The notes under the pieces were generated by a model. That model did not search any database. It had not been told where the DNA came from and worked only from the letters and a program-made list of their open reading frames with translations. A stretch of 64,000 bases of DNA from Balneola sp. (GTDB lineage Bacteria > Bacteroidota > Rhodothermia > Balneolales > Balneolaceae): positions 124,001-188,000 of the forward strand of contig JAEPNB010000007.1 of the NCBI GenBank assembly GCA_017643645.1, read 5' to 3'. The translations under genes and the position numbers were made by a program. Shown piece after piece: positions 36,984-45,615 of the stretch; the stretch's first letter is position 1, and each line of letters opens with the position of its first letter.

Positions 36984-38383
36984 TTCAATAATTTCTCCCT
37001 GAGCCAATTTAGTTCGCCTATTCTAATGATTTTAGTATTCCAGCTAATTAAAGGAATCAGAATTATTGAAATCAGTGAAGCAATTAAGTAATGAACATCC
37101 AGCTTCTGGAAAGTTATGAATAACAAACCTGCAACTACAGTAACAATCAGAAGTGGTCGAAGAATCTTTGCCGGAACAATTTTTCTGAACCAGAAATAAG
37201 AGGAGAATGTTAGAATGAACTCAGAGATTACTACAGAAACAGCCACTAAATGGGGGTTTTCAAAATTAGAAAATAGCACAATTATGATAGCAGATACAGA
37301 TCCACCTATGCTTGTAGCCATAAAATATTTCTGATCATTATTGGTGGCTATAAGACCAAATGAAAAAAGGCTGTTGATAAAAGTCAGCAAAATAAAAACA
37401 GACAGGATCTGAAGTATAGTAACACTGTTAATGAATTCGGAACCATATAACAGAGAAATAATTTGCTCTGCGTTTATAGCTGTAAGTATTGAAATCAATG
37501 CTCCCCCGACTAAAACAAGCCGCAGAACCATATTCACTCTTTGAACAGCCGCTTCTCTATTTGAACTCCAAAGCGAAGTAAGATTTGGAAGGAGCAAATT
37601 AACAAAAATTCGATCCAGCATCATCGCAACAAGAATAATCCGAAAAGCAGCGCCATAAATACCTGCATCTTTGAGACTTAAAAATATACCAATCAAAATT
37701 GGAGGTAAAAGCTGTACAACTTTAGCAAAAAACTCTCCCAGCCCGATTAATGAACCGTTAGTGAGAAGTTCGATATAGTTCTTAAACTTTCTGGCGGGTA
37801 AAGTAAATGGTTTATCTGATAAAGAAAAAGTTGCCAGCACAGCAACAGCAGAGGTTACTCCAACAGTATAAAGAACAGGAACCAAAGTTATATCATCCGG
37901 ATCGGCCACCAGCCAGTATACCAATCCAAAATAGACTATGCCGTTCACAATTCTGGAAACAGCTAGTTTTCCAAATTTCTGTTTTCCACTGTAGAACCAT
38001 TCAAGCAGAAGGGCGTATGGTATTAATGCATAAAGATAACCAAGTATAACTTGTTTTTGTAACGAACCGATAGATAGAAATGAAAGAATCAGGGTAGATC
38101 CCAAAAGAACCAAAACAGCCATTGCTATTTTCAGATTGAATATCTCTTTAGCTCTGAATTTTCTGAGCTCCGGATCTTTAGCCATTTCCCTTACACCGAT
38201 ATTCAGCATTCCCATATCAGCTCCCCAGGTAGCATAACCAAGAATAGAAATTGCAACGGTGATGAGCCCGTAAAATTCAACCCCAAGCGTTCGTGCAAGA
38301 TAGATCGTCGTTAAAAAAGCGAGTCCACGGCCTCCAAAATCACCAACTGCAATCCAAAAAGCTTTTTCTTTGAATTTACTCAT
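36980..38383 (-). CDS. oligosaccharide flippase (Wzx/MATE-like)
   Basis: A 467-residue integral membrane protein with about 12-14 hydrophobic segments. N-terminal FGGRGLAFLTTIYLARTLG VEFYG is typical of Wzx-type polysaccharide exporters, which flip lipid-linked sugar units across the inner membrane. It lies among two glycosyltransferases and a deacetylase-like protein, which supports this role. It overlaps its upstream neighbour by 8 bp. Confidence 0.88.
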   Translation of the reverse strand: MSKFKEKAFWIAVGDFGGRGLAFLTTIYLARTLGVEFYGLITVAISILGYATWGADMGMLNIGVREMAKDPELRKFRAKEIFNLKIAMAVLVLLGSTLILSFLSIGSLQKQVILGYLYALIPYALLLEWFYSGKQKFGKLAVSRIVNGIVYFGLVYWLVADPDDITLVPVLYTVGVTSAVAVLATFSLSDKPFTLPARKFKNYIELLTNGSLIGLGEFFAKVVQLLPPILIGIFLSLKDAGIYGAAFRIILVAMMLDRIFVNLLLPNLTSLWSSNREAAVQRVNMVLRLVLVGGALISILTAINAEQIISLLYGSEFINSVTILQILSVFILLTFINSLFSFGLIATNNDQKYFMATSIGGSVSAIIIVLFSNFENPHLVAVSVVISEFILTFSSYFWFRKIVPAKILRPLLIVTVVAGLLFITFQKLDVHYLIASLISIILIPLISWNTKIIRIGELNWLREKLLK

Positions 38384-39383
38384 TGTAAAAAGTGAAGATT
38401 GAAGATCTGATCAGAGTAACCAGTTCCTTTTCATCTGAAAAAAGAAAAGCTTCGTTCAGTTCTGTAAGCGCTCCGAAACGTGGAGCAATTACATCTTTTT
38501 TATAATTTAAAGCCATTTCAACAGATCCCGATGTAAGTATTTGGTCAAAGTTAAATAAGCAAAAATCAGCAGCACTAAAAAAATAAGGTATATACTTTTC
38601 TTGTATAAACTCAGGCTTCATATAAAAGTCAGGATTATTATCAGTGATAACCTCTATTTTTTTGGCAAGAGATTCCTGCCCCTTTTTAATGGCGCCCGCA
38701 ATTACGATTTGGACATCTAACCTGTGCTTTTCTGTTATTTCTAAAAGTTGAACAATATTCTTGTATTGAGCAATATTACCCCAAATTAAAGTAATTGGAC
38801 GTGAGGGATTCAACATCCACTTAAATTCACTGTTTAAAAAATCAATAGATTGTTCTCTTTCGATTATCCGGGACGGAAATTCGGGGTGGGGGTGTAAGCA
38901 TAATTTCTCTCTGGGGATATTAAATTTTTTGTGAACAAGGTTTGCTGCTGTTTCGGAATGTATGTGAACTTTGTCGGCAAGTTTAGCCATTCGGGTGTGA
39001 AGCCAGAGATGTAATTTCAACAATTTTTGACTGTGCGGCTCAAGATTATGAATAGTCCAAATAATTTTGCCACCACATAGTTTAAAAAAATAAATGCAAA
39101 GTAACTTCCAGGGCATTCCAATAAGTGACTTCGCATCCTGAAATTCCAGCCAATGATAATGAAGAATAATTTTCTTTGAGAACAGCGCTTTGAAAACAAA
39201 TTTATAGTGTCCGAAAACAGATACACTTTCAATGTTGTATTCAGCTGCGTTTAATAATGGCTTATAAAGGAGATAGAGATAATCTGAGTTAGGGTAGTTC
39301 GACCGGATTTTTGGCACAACAAATACAGAGGAGTACTGTGAGCCTAAAGACGAATATATATCACTTAATGACTGCTTCTCCAT
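38376..39383 (-). CDS. GT-B-type glycosyltransferase
   Basis: A 335-residue probable glycosyltransferase. The N-terminal half contains LHYHWLEFQD and IIWTIHNLEPHS, as in GT-B transferases acting on lipid-linked sugars; the second half has PITLIWGNIAQYKNIVQLLE, FSAADFCLFNFDQILTSGSVEMALNY, a donor-binding loop with conserved acidic residue. Specific substrate unknown. It follows the PorV-like gene by 12 bp and overlaps the flippase. Confidence 0.75.
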   Translation of the reverse strand: MEKQSLSDIYSSLGSQYSSVFVVPKIRSNYPNSDYLYLLYKPLLNAAEYNIESVSVFGHYKFVFKALFSKKIILHYHWLEFQDAKSLIGMPWKLLCIYFFKLCGGKIIWTIHNLEPHSQKLLKLHLWLHTRMAKLADKVHIHSETAANLVHKKFNIPREKLCLHPHPEFPSRIIEREQSIDFLNSEFKWMLNPSRPITLIWGNIAQYKNIVQLLEITEKHRLDVQIVIAGAIKKGQESLAKKIEVITDNNPDFYMKPEFIQEKYIPYFFSAADFCLFNFDQILTSGSVEMALNYKKDVIAPRFGALTELNEAFLFSDEKELVTLIRSSIFTFYNE

Positions 39384-39395
39384 AAAAGAAGTGTT

Positions 39396-40340
39396 CTAGA
39401 ATTTATATTGTAACCCTATGGAATGTAGTGTTCCAAAGCCTGTTTCGTATGGAACTAAAGCATAATTTACTTTTATAAGATCTGTAATAAAACCAACACC
39501 AAATGAGATCGGCTTAACAGTATTTTCCCCTGTTTTATATCCCCCTGAAATCTCGAGCACTTCGGCGATATTAAATATTAAACCAAGATTTAAATAACTA
39601 CTGTTTTCTTTTTCCTCTGATCCCAGAGATTCTCTTGCATTCAAAGGTTTAACAAAATCTGTTGCAACACTTATCAATATTGGCAGGTCAGGATTTTTCG
39701 GATGGGTAAACTCAATCACATCCAAAGCAACTCCGGTTCGAAATAGTTCTGGAAGTTCTGTAGGCTGATTATTGAGGTCGTCAAGTTTTCCAATGTTCAG
39801 TACAGAAATTCCGGTTTTTAATCTGGAGTCGAGAAAATTACCGGCAGCTCCAAAGTTAAAGGCATATCCTGATGATTGATATTGAGCATTCTCTTCGTTC
39901 AAAAATTGACCTGTAACACCCAATGACAGATAATCAAATTTATATGCTAAACCAGCACTTAACGAAAGATAAGAAAGAGAGAATTCACCATTAGGATCGC
40001 CGGGACGATCACGTTGCTCAATTCCGCCTACACTAGAGCTGTACACTCCAATCGAAATAGCTCTGTTGCCATTTAAAAAGTTAACACCTCCAAAAAGGTA
40101 ATTACTTTCGTCTATCCAACTTGAATACCCGAGATCTATTGAAGAGGAACTATTAAATACCAATAAAGCAGGATTAATATATGCTGAAGCTGAACCCATT
40201 GGAATAGCGGTCCCGGCTTCACTAATAGCTAGTCCGGAAGGAGTCGGAGCGTTTTCAAGCATGGGAAACCCTGTACTCGTGTCTTGAGCATAAAGGGATA
40301 TACCAATCATGAAAAATGAAAAAGTGAGAAAAAGTCTCAT
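39396..40340 (-). CDS. PorV/PorQ-like outer membrane protein
   Basis: A 314-residue exported barrel: signal peptide residues 1-19 (SLYAQ), then SGLAISEAGTAIPMGSASAYINPALL, the opening of PorV/PorQ-type proteins, which help bring T9SS cargo to the surface. Repeated amphipathic strands run to a C-terminal LQYKF. It is the second of two tandem PorV-like genes; the ATG overlaps the upstream stop (ATGA). Confidence 0.75.
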   Translation of the reverse strand: MRLFLTFSFFMIGISLYAQDTSTGFPMLENAPTPSGLAISEAGTAIPMGSASAYINPALLVFNSSSSIDLGYSSWIDESNYLFGGVNFLNGNRAISIGVYSSSVGGIEQRDRPGDPNGEFSLSYLSLSAGLAYKFDYLSLGVTGQFLNEENAQYQSSGYAFNFGAAGNFLDSRLKTGISVLNIGKLDDLNNQPTELPELFRTGVALDVIEFTHPKNPDLPILISVATDFVKPLNARESLGSEEKENSSYLNLGLIFNIAEVLEISGGYKTGENTVKPISFGVGFITDLIKVNYALVPYETGFGTLHSIGLQYKF

Positions 40341-41362
40341 AGTTTTAAACTTAAAGAGAAAACATGCATATTTGAAACTCTGTTAGGTTCAAGCACAAAT
40401 GCATAACCTATAGATGGTGAAAGTTTATCGAAAGGAAGATATAGCGAAAATCCGCTACTTGCTCCCCAACTGTCAGCATCGGAAAGGTCAGGTAAATTAT
40501 AACCGCCCCGCAATGTAAATCTTTCATGGGCTTTCCATGAGCCTCCGAGCCTGATTTGCTGGACATTTGTTTTTAGTTCTGAAATGGACGAAATCAAAAC
40601 AGGTCGTCCACCTGAAATGAAAATTTCTTCAGTGGTTACTTCAGAAGATAAAGCCTGAATTTCGTAATCAGCTGCAACGGTATAATTTTCTCTCTGATAT
40701 GCTAATCCCCATTTAAAGCGCGTTGGGAATTTATTGATAACATTCCGGGATTCATTCTGATTATAAAGCTCAGCTGAGTTCCAACGGTATTCCGCAAACA
40801 TATCCTGAATGGCAAAGCCAAAGTTGATGTGAGAGTTAATTTTGTAAAGAAATCCCAGATCTATACCAACGCTTGTTTCAGAATCCAGATCATCGTGGTA
40901 ATCTGCATAATTAAGCTTAAAACCAAAACCGGCATTAAGTTTGTCACTTAACCGGATTCCAAATGCAGTAAACAGTTGATACTCTGAAACATCAAAACTT
41001 CCATTTGGATAACCACTAACAGTTCTGCTGTCAAAATCAGATATGCCCGATCTAAGTAAACCCACTGTGATGCCTGCAGAAGGAGGTAGTTGAAAAGACG
41101 TTCCAAAAGTTTGATGAATACGATCGTATGAAAGTGAAGAGACTGATAGGTTTAATGGAATATAATCTGAAAAGAGAGCAGAATGAGCGGGATTATATTG
41201 TGCTAATGCTCCATTGGAAGTAACAGCGGTCATTGCATTTCCCATTCCTAAAGCGGACGATCCATAACCAATTCTTTGGGGAGCACCTGCAAATCCGCCT
41301 GATTGTGAAAATACAGATCCTGTACTGATGACTAATAGTAATATAAAATAAATTAATTTCAT
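40337..41362 (-). CDS. PorV/PorQ-like outer membrane protein
   Basis: A 341-residue exported barrel with signal peptide MKLIYFILLLVISTGSVFSQ and then RIGYGSSALGMGNAMTAVTSNGALAQYNPA, the signature of PorV/PorQ-type proteins. The end is LSLKL. The start is placed at ATG 41362, one base after the stop of the upstream gene; a TTG at 41371 would add three residues. Related to, but distinct from, its neighbour at 39396. Confidence 0.78.
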   Translation of the reverse strand: MKLIYFILLLVISTGSVFSQSGGFAGAPQRIGYGSSALGMGNAMTAVTSNGALAQYNPAHSALFSDYIPLNLSVSSLSYDRIHQTFGTSFQLPPSAGITVGLLRSGISDFDSRTVSGYPNGSFDVSEYQLFTAFGIRLSDKLNAGFGFKLNYADYHDDLDSETSVGIDLGFLYKINSHINFGFAIQDMFAEYRWNSAELYNQNESRNVINKFPTRFKWGLAYQRENYTVAADYEIQALSSEVTTEEIFISGGRPVLISSISELKTNVQQIRLGGSWKAHERFTLRGGYNLPDLSDADSWGASSGFSLYLPFDKLSPSIGYAFVLEPNRVSNMHVFSLSLKL

Positions 41363-41363
41363 G

Positions 41364-42968
41364 TTATTCAATCACCAGAATTTTACCGTCAATGGTTCTG
41401 TCCGGCATTTCGATTATATATATATATGGTGCATTGGCAACTTTCCTTCCCGAATTATCAACACCATCCCAAATAGCTTCATAAGTACCTGCAGAAAAAG
41501 TGTCGTTTTCAAGTTCACGAACTAAATTCATTCCGAAATCAAATACTCTGATGTTTACTGTTCCGCTTTCTTTTAGCTCGTATTTAATTCTCACGAGGTC
41601 ATGTAATGAAGGAGAGAAGGGATTAGGGTAAGCATAGGTCTGAACAGTCTTTGCATCGGGATCAAAAGCATTTCCTCCGCTTAGTGGAAAATTAACTCGT
41701 GTTATTTCCCAGGTTTGACCAAGATCGTTTGACGAAGCAAGTCCATCCGTTGTTCCGACCCAAACTCTGTCTGTAGTAGTACTTACAGAAAGAAACTCTG
41801 TATTTTCCTTAAGAAAAGTATTGGCGCTACGGATCTGAGGGAATTTGCTCCAACTATCTCCATTATTGGTAGATATAAATAATCCATTTTCTCCTGCGGC
41901 AAATATTGCCCCATCCTTAAAATCAATACTGTTGATCTTTTCTCCGATAAGATGCTGTGTAAATGTTTCGGCATTATCAGTAGTGGACACAATTCCAAAC
42001 TGTTCGCCTGAGGAAGCATCGATTACCCAATTTGTCATCCATATGGCACCCGTTGAAGGGTTTTCTTCAATTTCTATTACCCAGTTTCCTAGTAATCCAT
42101 TATTACTGTTATCGAAATTTACGTGCTTCCAGGATATACTGTCTGTGGATGTGGTATATGCATCAGTAGAAAAATTAACGCCGTTAGCAGTACCAAACCA
42201 TACATTATTTGCAGAATCTAAATGTAAACCAAAGCCCAATAAATTGAAATCTGAGCGAGCATCATACCTATTGATAGTTGTTCTTTGATAATCGGATACC
42301 CAGAAGTACGAATTTTCAGGAGTCAGTATTCTCACACTTGATGGAGGTAAAATAATTCTATCCCAGGTTACACCTCGGTTGGTGCTTCTAAGTAAACCTG
42401 AACCCCAGACAGCAGTAAAAACAGTGTCTGAATTAATCTGAATATCAAAAGGCGGGGATTGTTGGCGCACTGTATTTCTGATCCTGAAATATTGGGTACC
42501 TCCATAAGTAAAAACAATATCACAGCCTCCGGTGTATGGAATGGAATCGTCGTCACAGTTATCTGCAGGTTGGCTGTCCAGCGGGAAATCCCGGAATTGC
42601 CAATTTTCTCCATTATCGGAAGAAATATAGAATCCGAACCCTGAAGATATTGGATCTCCATCCAGATCTATACTAAAACCTAATCCGGCTGCAAAATCAG
42701 CGCCTGAAATATCCATAGAGAAAATTCTACCTTCTCCGTTCGTTATGCTGTCTATTCCGGATGGTTGAAACCAGTCAATATTGTTTGATACATTGAAATT
42801 TAAAGATGGACTGATCCATAAAGTATCGCCCGCTCCCAGAATATTTGATACACCGTTTTGACGTATACTGTTAAAAGGGGAGGGAACTTGATAAGTAGAT
42901 TGACCAAATGCAGAAACAGCGATAATACTGAGAGCTAATAAAAGGATACCTTTTTTTATGATCATCAT
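41364..42968 (-). CDS. propeller-type exported protein with T9SS/FlgD-like C-terminal domain
   Basis: A 534-residue protein with signal peptide (residues 1-22, ending SAFGQ). Repeats with SxDxGxxW pattern (for example SSDNGENWQF, STNNGDSWSKF, TTDNAETF, SNDLGQTWEI) show a BNR/sortilin-like beta-propeller over residues 90-430. The end is a FlgD/T9SS type A sorting domain: TYAYPNPFSPS, then IRVFDFGMNLVRELEND and DGVDNSGRKVANAPYIYIIE. It likely sits on the surface and is exported by T9SS, whose PorV-like proteins are coded next to it. Confidence 0.82.
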   Translation of the reverse strand: MMIIKKGILLLALSIIAVSAFGQSTYQVPSPFNSIRQNGVSNILGAGDTLWISPSLNFNVSNNIDWFQPSGIDSITNGEGRIFSMDISGADFAAGLGFSIDLDGDPISSGFGFYISSDNGENWQFRDFPLDSQPADNCDDDSIPYTGGCDIVFTYGGTQYFRIRNTVRQQSPPFDIQINSDTVFTAVWGSGLLRSTNRGVTWDRIILPPSSVRILTPENSYFWVSDYQRTTINRYDARSDFNLLGFGLHLDSANNVWFGTANGVNFSTDAYTTSTDSISWKHVNFDNSNNGLLGNWVIEIEENPSTGAIWMTNWVIDASSGEQFGIVSTTDNAETFTQHLIGEKINSIDFKDGAIFAAGENGLFISTNNGDSWSKFPQIRSANTFLKENTEFLSVSTTTDRVWVGTTDGLASSNDLGQTWEITRVNFPLSGGNAFDPDAKTVQTYAYPNPFSPSLHDLVRIKYELKESGTVNIRVFDFGMNLVRELENDTFSAGTYEAIWDGVDNSGRKVANAPYIYIIEMPDRTIDGKILVIE

Positions 42969-43774
42969 TCTCTAATGCTAAAAGTTGTTCTAACTGTATC
43001 ACTTACGAGACCACTTTTATCTATTGCAAAATATTCAATATCAAAATCTCTATTTGGTCTGTTGTTAGTTTGAGTTACGGGAAGCGAATAAGTGTATAGT
43101 GAATCATTGGCAACCCGATCATTATTTGAAGAACCGTCGTCAAACATTTCAAAAGGAGACCCCTGAGCTTCACCAACTTCATGATCAATAATTCTTATTA
43201 ATACTCTATCAAGATTACTTTGACCATCCGAATCTCTTACTTTTGCTTCAAAGAAAACCAGAGTCTGACCCTCAGCCGGTCTTTGAATGGTATCAGGATT
43301 AACAACTTCTAGAATCTCGGGTGCATTGATTGCAACACCGGTTTGCTTAACTATAGATTGAGCATAGTTTGTATTGCTTCCGCTTAAAGTTGGGCTTACT
43401 ATTATTGTATAATTTTCAAAATTAATGGTATTAGTTTCAATAGAAATAGAAGTTTGAAAAGTGGTAATAGGACTAAAGTTAACCGGGAACTTTCTCTGAA
43501 GTGAGGGCAGATCTTCATTTCCAACAAATATTGAGTAATATGGTACAGAATCTACTCCGAAGTTAAATCCATCAACAGTTATATTGAAAGTAAGCGTAGT
43601 GTCTTTTTGCCCATCCAATTGTGGATCAAAATTAATATCAGAAGGAGAGACTACCAGATTTTGTACATAAGGTTGTTCTTCATCAAAATCTTTGGGGGTA
43701 AGAGCATCATCGCAAGAAACGATAACAGCCCAAGCCAAAGTAAACAGAACCAGAGAATAGAATTTAAAAGACAA
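42965..43774 (-). CDS. lipoprotein with Ig-like repeats
   Basis: A 269-residue predicted lipoprotein, first gene of the minus-strand surface operon. The signal segment ends AVIVSCDD (Cys 21). The rest is beta-rich with two or three Ig-like stretches, for example NLVVSPSDINFDPQLDGQKD, and AKVRDSDGQSNLDRVLIRI, followed by DGSSNNDRVANDSLYTYSL. No enzymatic motif. The start of the next gene overlaps its stop by four bases. Function unknown. Confidence 0.7.
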   Translation of the reverse strand: MSFKFYSLVLFTLAWAVIVSCDDALTPKDFDEEQPYVQNLVVSPSDINFDPQLDGQKDTTLTFNITVDGFNFGVDSVPYYSIFVGNEDLPSLQRKFPVNFSPITTFQTSISIETNTINFENYTIIVSPTLSGSNTNYAQSIVKQTGVAINAPEILEVVNPDTIQRPAEGQTLVFFEAKVRDSDGQSNLDRVLIRIIDHEVGEAQGSPFEMFDDGSSNNDRVANDSLYTYSLPVTQTNNRPNRDFDIEYFAIDKSGLVSDTVRTTFSIRE

Positions 43775-43912
43775 AAAGATCGCGTTTAATTGAGTGAATA
43801 GTAATTGTAACGATGCTAAATAGGCGATGTTTTTTTGGTTCGCTTAAATATTAGGAATTCATTGTTTAGATAGCAACTTAAATATTGAAAGTTTTATTTC
43901 TTCGAATTACCG

Positions 43913-43944
43913 TTGCTATTAAATTCTGACCCTCCTATATTTTC
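43913..43944 (+). promoter_or_regulatory. possible trp promoter
   Basis: TTG at 43913-43915, 20 bp spacer, then TATATTTTC at 43936-43944 resembles the -33/-7 pair (TTG / TAnnTTTG) of Bacteroidota promoters. Transcription would begin close to the leader ATG at 43949, giving a nearly leaderless peptide. Weak evidence; other starts are possible. Confidence 0.3.
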
Positions 43945-43948
43945 ACTC

Positions 43949-44020
43949 ATGTTAATCAAGCAACAAAATAACACTTGGTGGTGGCCCAACGCTTATATAG
44001 GCAGTGGGATTGTTGCGTAA
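43949..44020 (+). CDS. trpL: trp operon leader peptide
   Basis: A 23-codon open frame, ATG 43949 to TAA 44018-44020, encoding a peptide with three consecutive Trp codons (TGG TGG TGG at 43976-43984) in the context NNTWWWPNAY. Three tandem rare codons for the end product, directly upstream of a terminator and trpE, is the hallmark of a trp attenuation leader. The ribosome would stall here when charged tRNA-Trp is scarce. I judge it a real coding sequence from its position and composition; no ribosome site stands out. Confidence 0.85.
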   Translation: MLIKQQNNTWWWPNAYIGSGIVA

Positions 44021-44053
44021 ACAGATTAACTAAGAAATTACATACACCCACTG
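43985..44053 (+). promoter_or_regulatory. trp attenuator, alternative base-pairing segments
   Basis: CAGTGGG at 44002-44008, within the leader's last codons, is an exact complement of CCCACTG at 44047-44053, the 5' arm of the terminator. Pairing them would block the terminator, which fits an antiterminator. CCCA at 43985-43988, just after the Trp codons, can pair with TGGG at 44005-44008 and would compete when the ribosome reads on. The competing stem is short and was not folded computationally. Confidence 0.7.
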
Positions 44054-44080
44054 TTCCTATGGAAGAGTGGGTTTTTTTTT
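44046..44080 (+). terminator. trp attenuator terminator
   Basis: Stem ACCCACT (44046-44052) with AGTGGGT (44066-44072), a 13-base loop, then an uninterrupted run of Ts to 44080. It lies 26 bp after the leader stop codon and 75 bp before trpE. Its 5' arm is the exact partner of 44002-44008, so it can be dissolved by the antiterminator. Confidence 0.9.
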
Positions 44081-44154
44081 GACCTTTAGTTTTGCCACTA
44101 AAGCACAAAAACACAAACTTAGTGTTTTGGAGATTTCGTGGCTTCAATAAATAC

Positions 44155-45615
44155 ATGAATAAGAACCAATTTTTAGAACTTAGTAAAGACTATTCAGCGA
44201 TACCTGTTTATAAGAGATTACTGGCAGATGTTCTGACTCCGGTTTCTTTGTTTATGAATATCAGGGAAGGAGCTTCAAATCCTTTTTTGCTGGAATCAGT
44301 TGAGGGTGGAGAACAACTTGCCCGGTATTCTTTTATCGGAAGAAATCCCTATCAAACATTACAATTTGATGGCGCTAAAACTTCACTTTCAAACAAGACT
44401 GAGAAAGCAGAAGTAGACCGACCTTACTTTGAAGAGCTAAAAAGCCAGACGACAAAGTATACCGAGCCAAAAATTCCTGAACTGCCACGATTAACGGGTG
44501 GAGCAGTAGGGTTTTCAGCTTATGATACCTTCAGGTTAGTTGAAGATCTTCCGGATGTGCCGGATGATGATCTTCATTTACCTGAAGCAGTGTGGTGTTT
44601 TTATGATGAGATCTATGCTTTTGATCATGTGAAGCACCAGGTGATTCTTATCAAAACAGTTTTTACAGATGAAACATCGGATCCGGAAAAGCAATATGAA
44701 TCAGCTTTAATATCTCTTGAAGAGATGGAAAGTGCGGCGATGTCAGGAAATTATAAAAGACGTGAGTTTTCCATAGATCCCGAATCTCTTGTTAGTAATA
44801 TTGAGAGAGATCAGTTTAAAAATATGGTCAATACAGCAAAAGACTATATTTACGAAGGGGATATTTTTCAGGTAGTATTGTCACAACGTTTTGAAGCAAA
44901 TATGAGTGGAGATTCATTCATGCTTTACCGTGCATTGAGAATGGTAAATCCATCGCCATATTTATTTTATTTAGATTTCGATGATTTCCAGATCGTAGGA
45001 TCATCACCGGAAGTTCTGGTTCGGGTTCAGGATAAAGAAGTCAGAGTTTTGCCTATCGCAGGAACAAGACCAAGAGGAAGTACACATCAGGAAGATCTTG
45101 AGCTTGAAGAAGACTTGAAAAATGATCCCAAAGAAGTAGCTGAACATATTATGCTGGTGGATCTGGGAAGAAATGATCTGTCCAGAGTATCGAGGCCGGG
45201 AACAGTGAAAATGGAGCGAAATCAGGTTATTGAGCGATATTCTCATGTAATGCATATTGTCAGTGATGTTGTGGGTGAAATTTCAGAGGACAGAACTTCT
45301 GTAGATGCATTGATGCAGTGCTTTCCTGCAGGAACCGTAAGCGGAGCTCCCAAAATCAGAGCCATGCAGATCATTGATGAGTTGGAACCAACCAAAAGAG
45401 GTATTTATGCAGGAGCTGTTGGTTACTTTGACTTCTCCGGAAATATGGACACTTGTATTGCCATAAGAACAATGGTTGTTACCAAGAACAAAGTTTATAT
45501 TCAGGCCGGAGCTGGAATTGTTGCAGACAGCGATCCCACTAAAGAATTTGAAGAAACACAAAACAAAGCCGGAGCATTAGTTCAGGCACTTAGCGTAGCA
45601 TTAGATATAGAATGA
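44155..45615 (+). CDS. trpE: anthranilate synthase component I
   Basis: First committed step of tryptophan synthesis, chorismate to anthranilate. The LLES motif (residues 45-48), part of the tryptophan feedback site, is present. The catalytic core shows IVGSSPEVLVRV, LPIAGTRPRG and FPAGTVSGAPKIRAMQII. 486 residues from the ATG at 44155, chosen over the longer frame from 44092, whose first 21 codons lie in the untranslated spacer after the attenuator. ATGA overlap with trpS. Confidence 0.97.
   Translation: MNKNQFLELSKDYSAIPVYKRLLADVLTPVSLFMNIREGASNPFLLESVEGGEQLARYSFIGRNPYQTLQFDGAKTSLSNKTEKAEVDRPYFEELKSQTTKYTEPKIPELPRLTGGAVGFSAYDTFRLVEDLPDVPDDDLHLPEAVWCFYDEIYAFDHVKHQVILIKTVFTDETSDPEKQYESALISLEEMESAAMSGNYKRREFSIDPESLVSNIERDQFKNMVNTAKDYIYEGDIFQVVLSQRFEANMSGDSFMLYRALRMVNPSPYLFYLDFDDFQIVGSSPEVLVRVQDKEVRVLPIAGTRPRGSTHQEDLELEEDLKNDPKEVAEHIMLVDLGRNDLSRVSRPGTVKMERNQVIERYSHVMHIVSDVVGEISEDRTSVDALMQCFPAGTVSGAPKIRAMQIIDELEPTKRGIYAGAVGYFDFSGNMDTCIAIRTMVVTKNKVYIQAGAGIVADSDPTKEFEETQNKAGALVQALSVALDIE

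Noticed and set aside
41845-42288. 147-residue plus-strand frame inside the propeller gene
   Set aside because: Antisense to a gene with a signal peptide, repeats and a sorting domain; no independent coding signs.
44092-44154. N-terminal extension of trpE
   Set aside because: The extra 21 codons lie between the attenuator and the family start; the conserved TrpE N-terminus begins at the ATG 44155.
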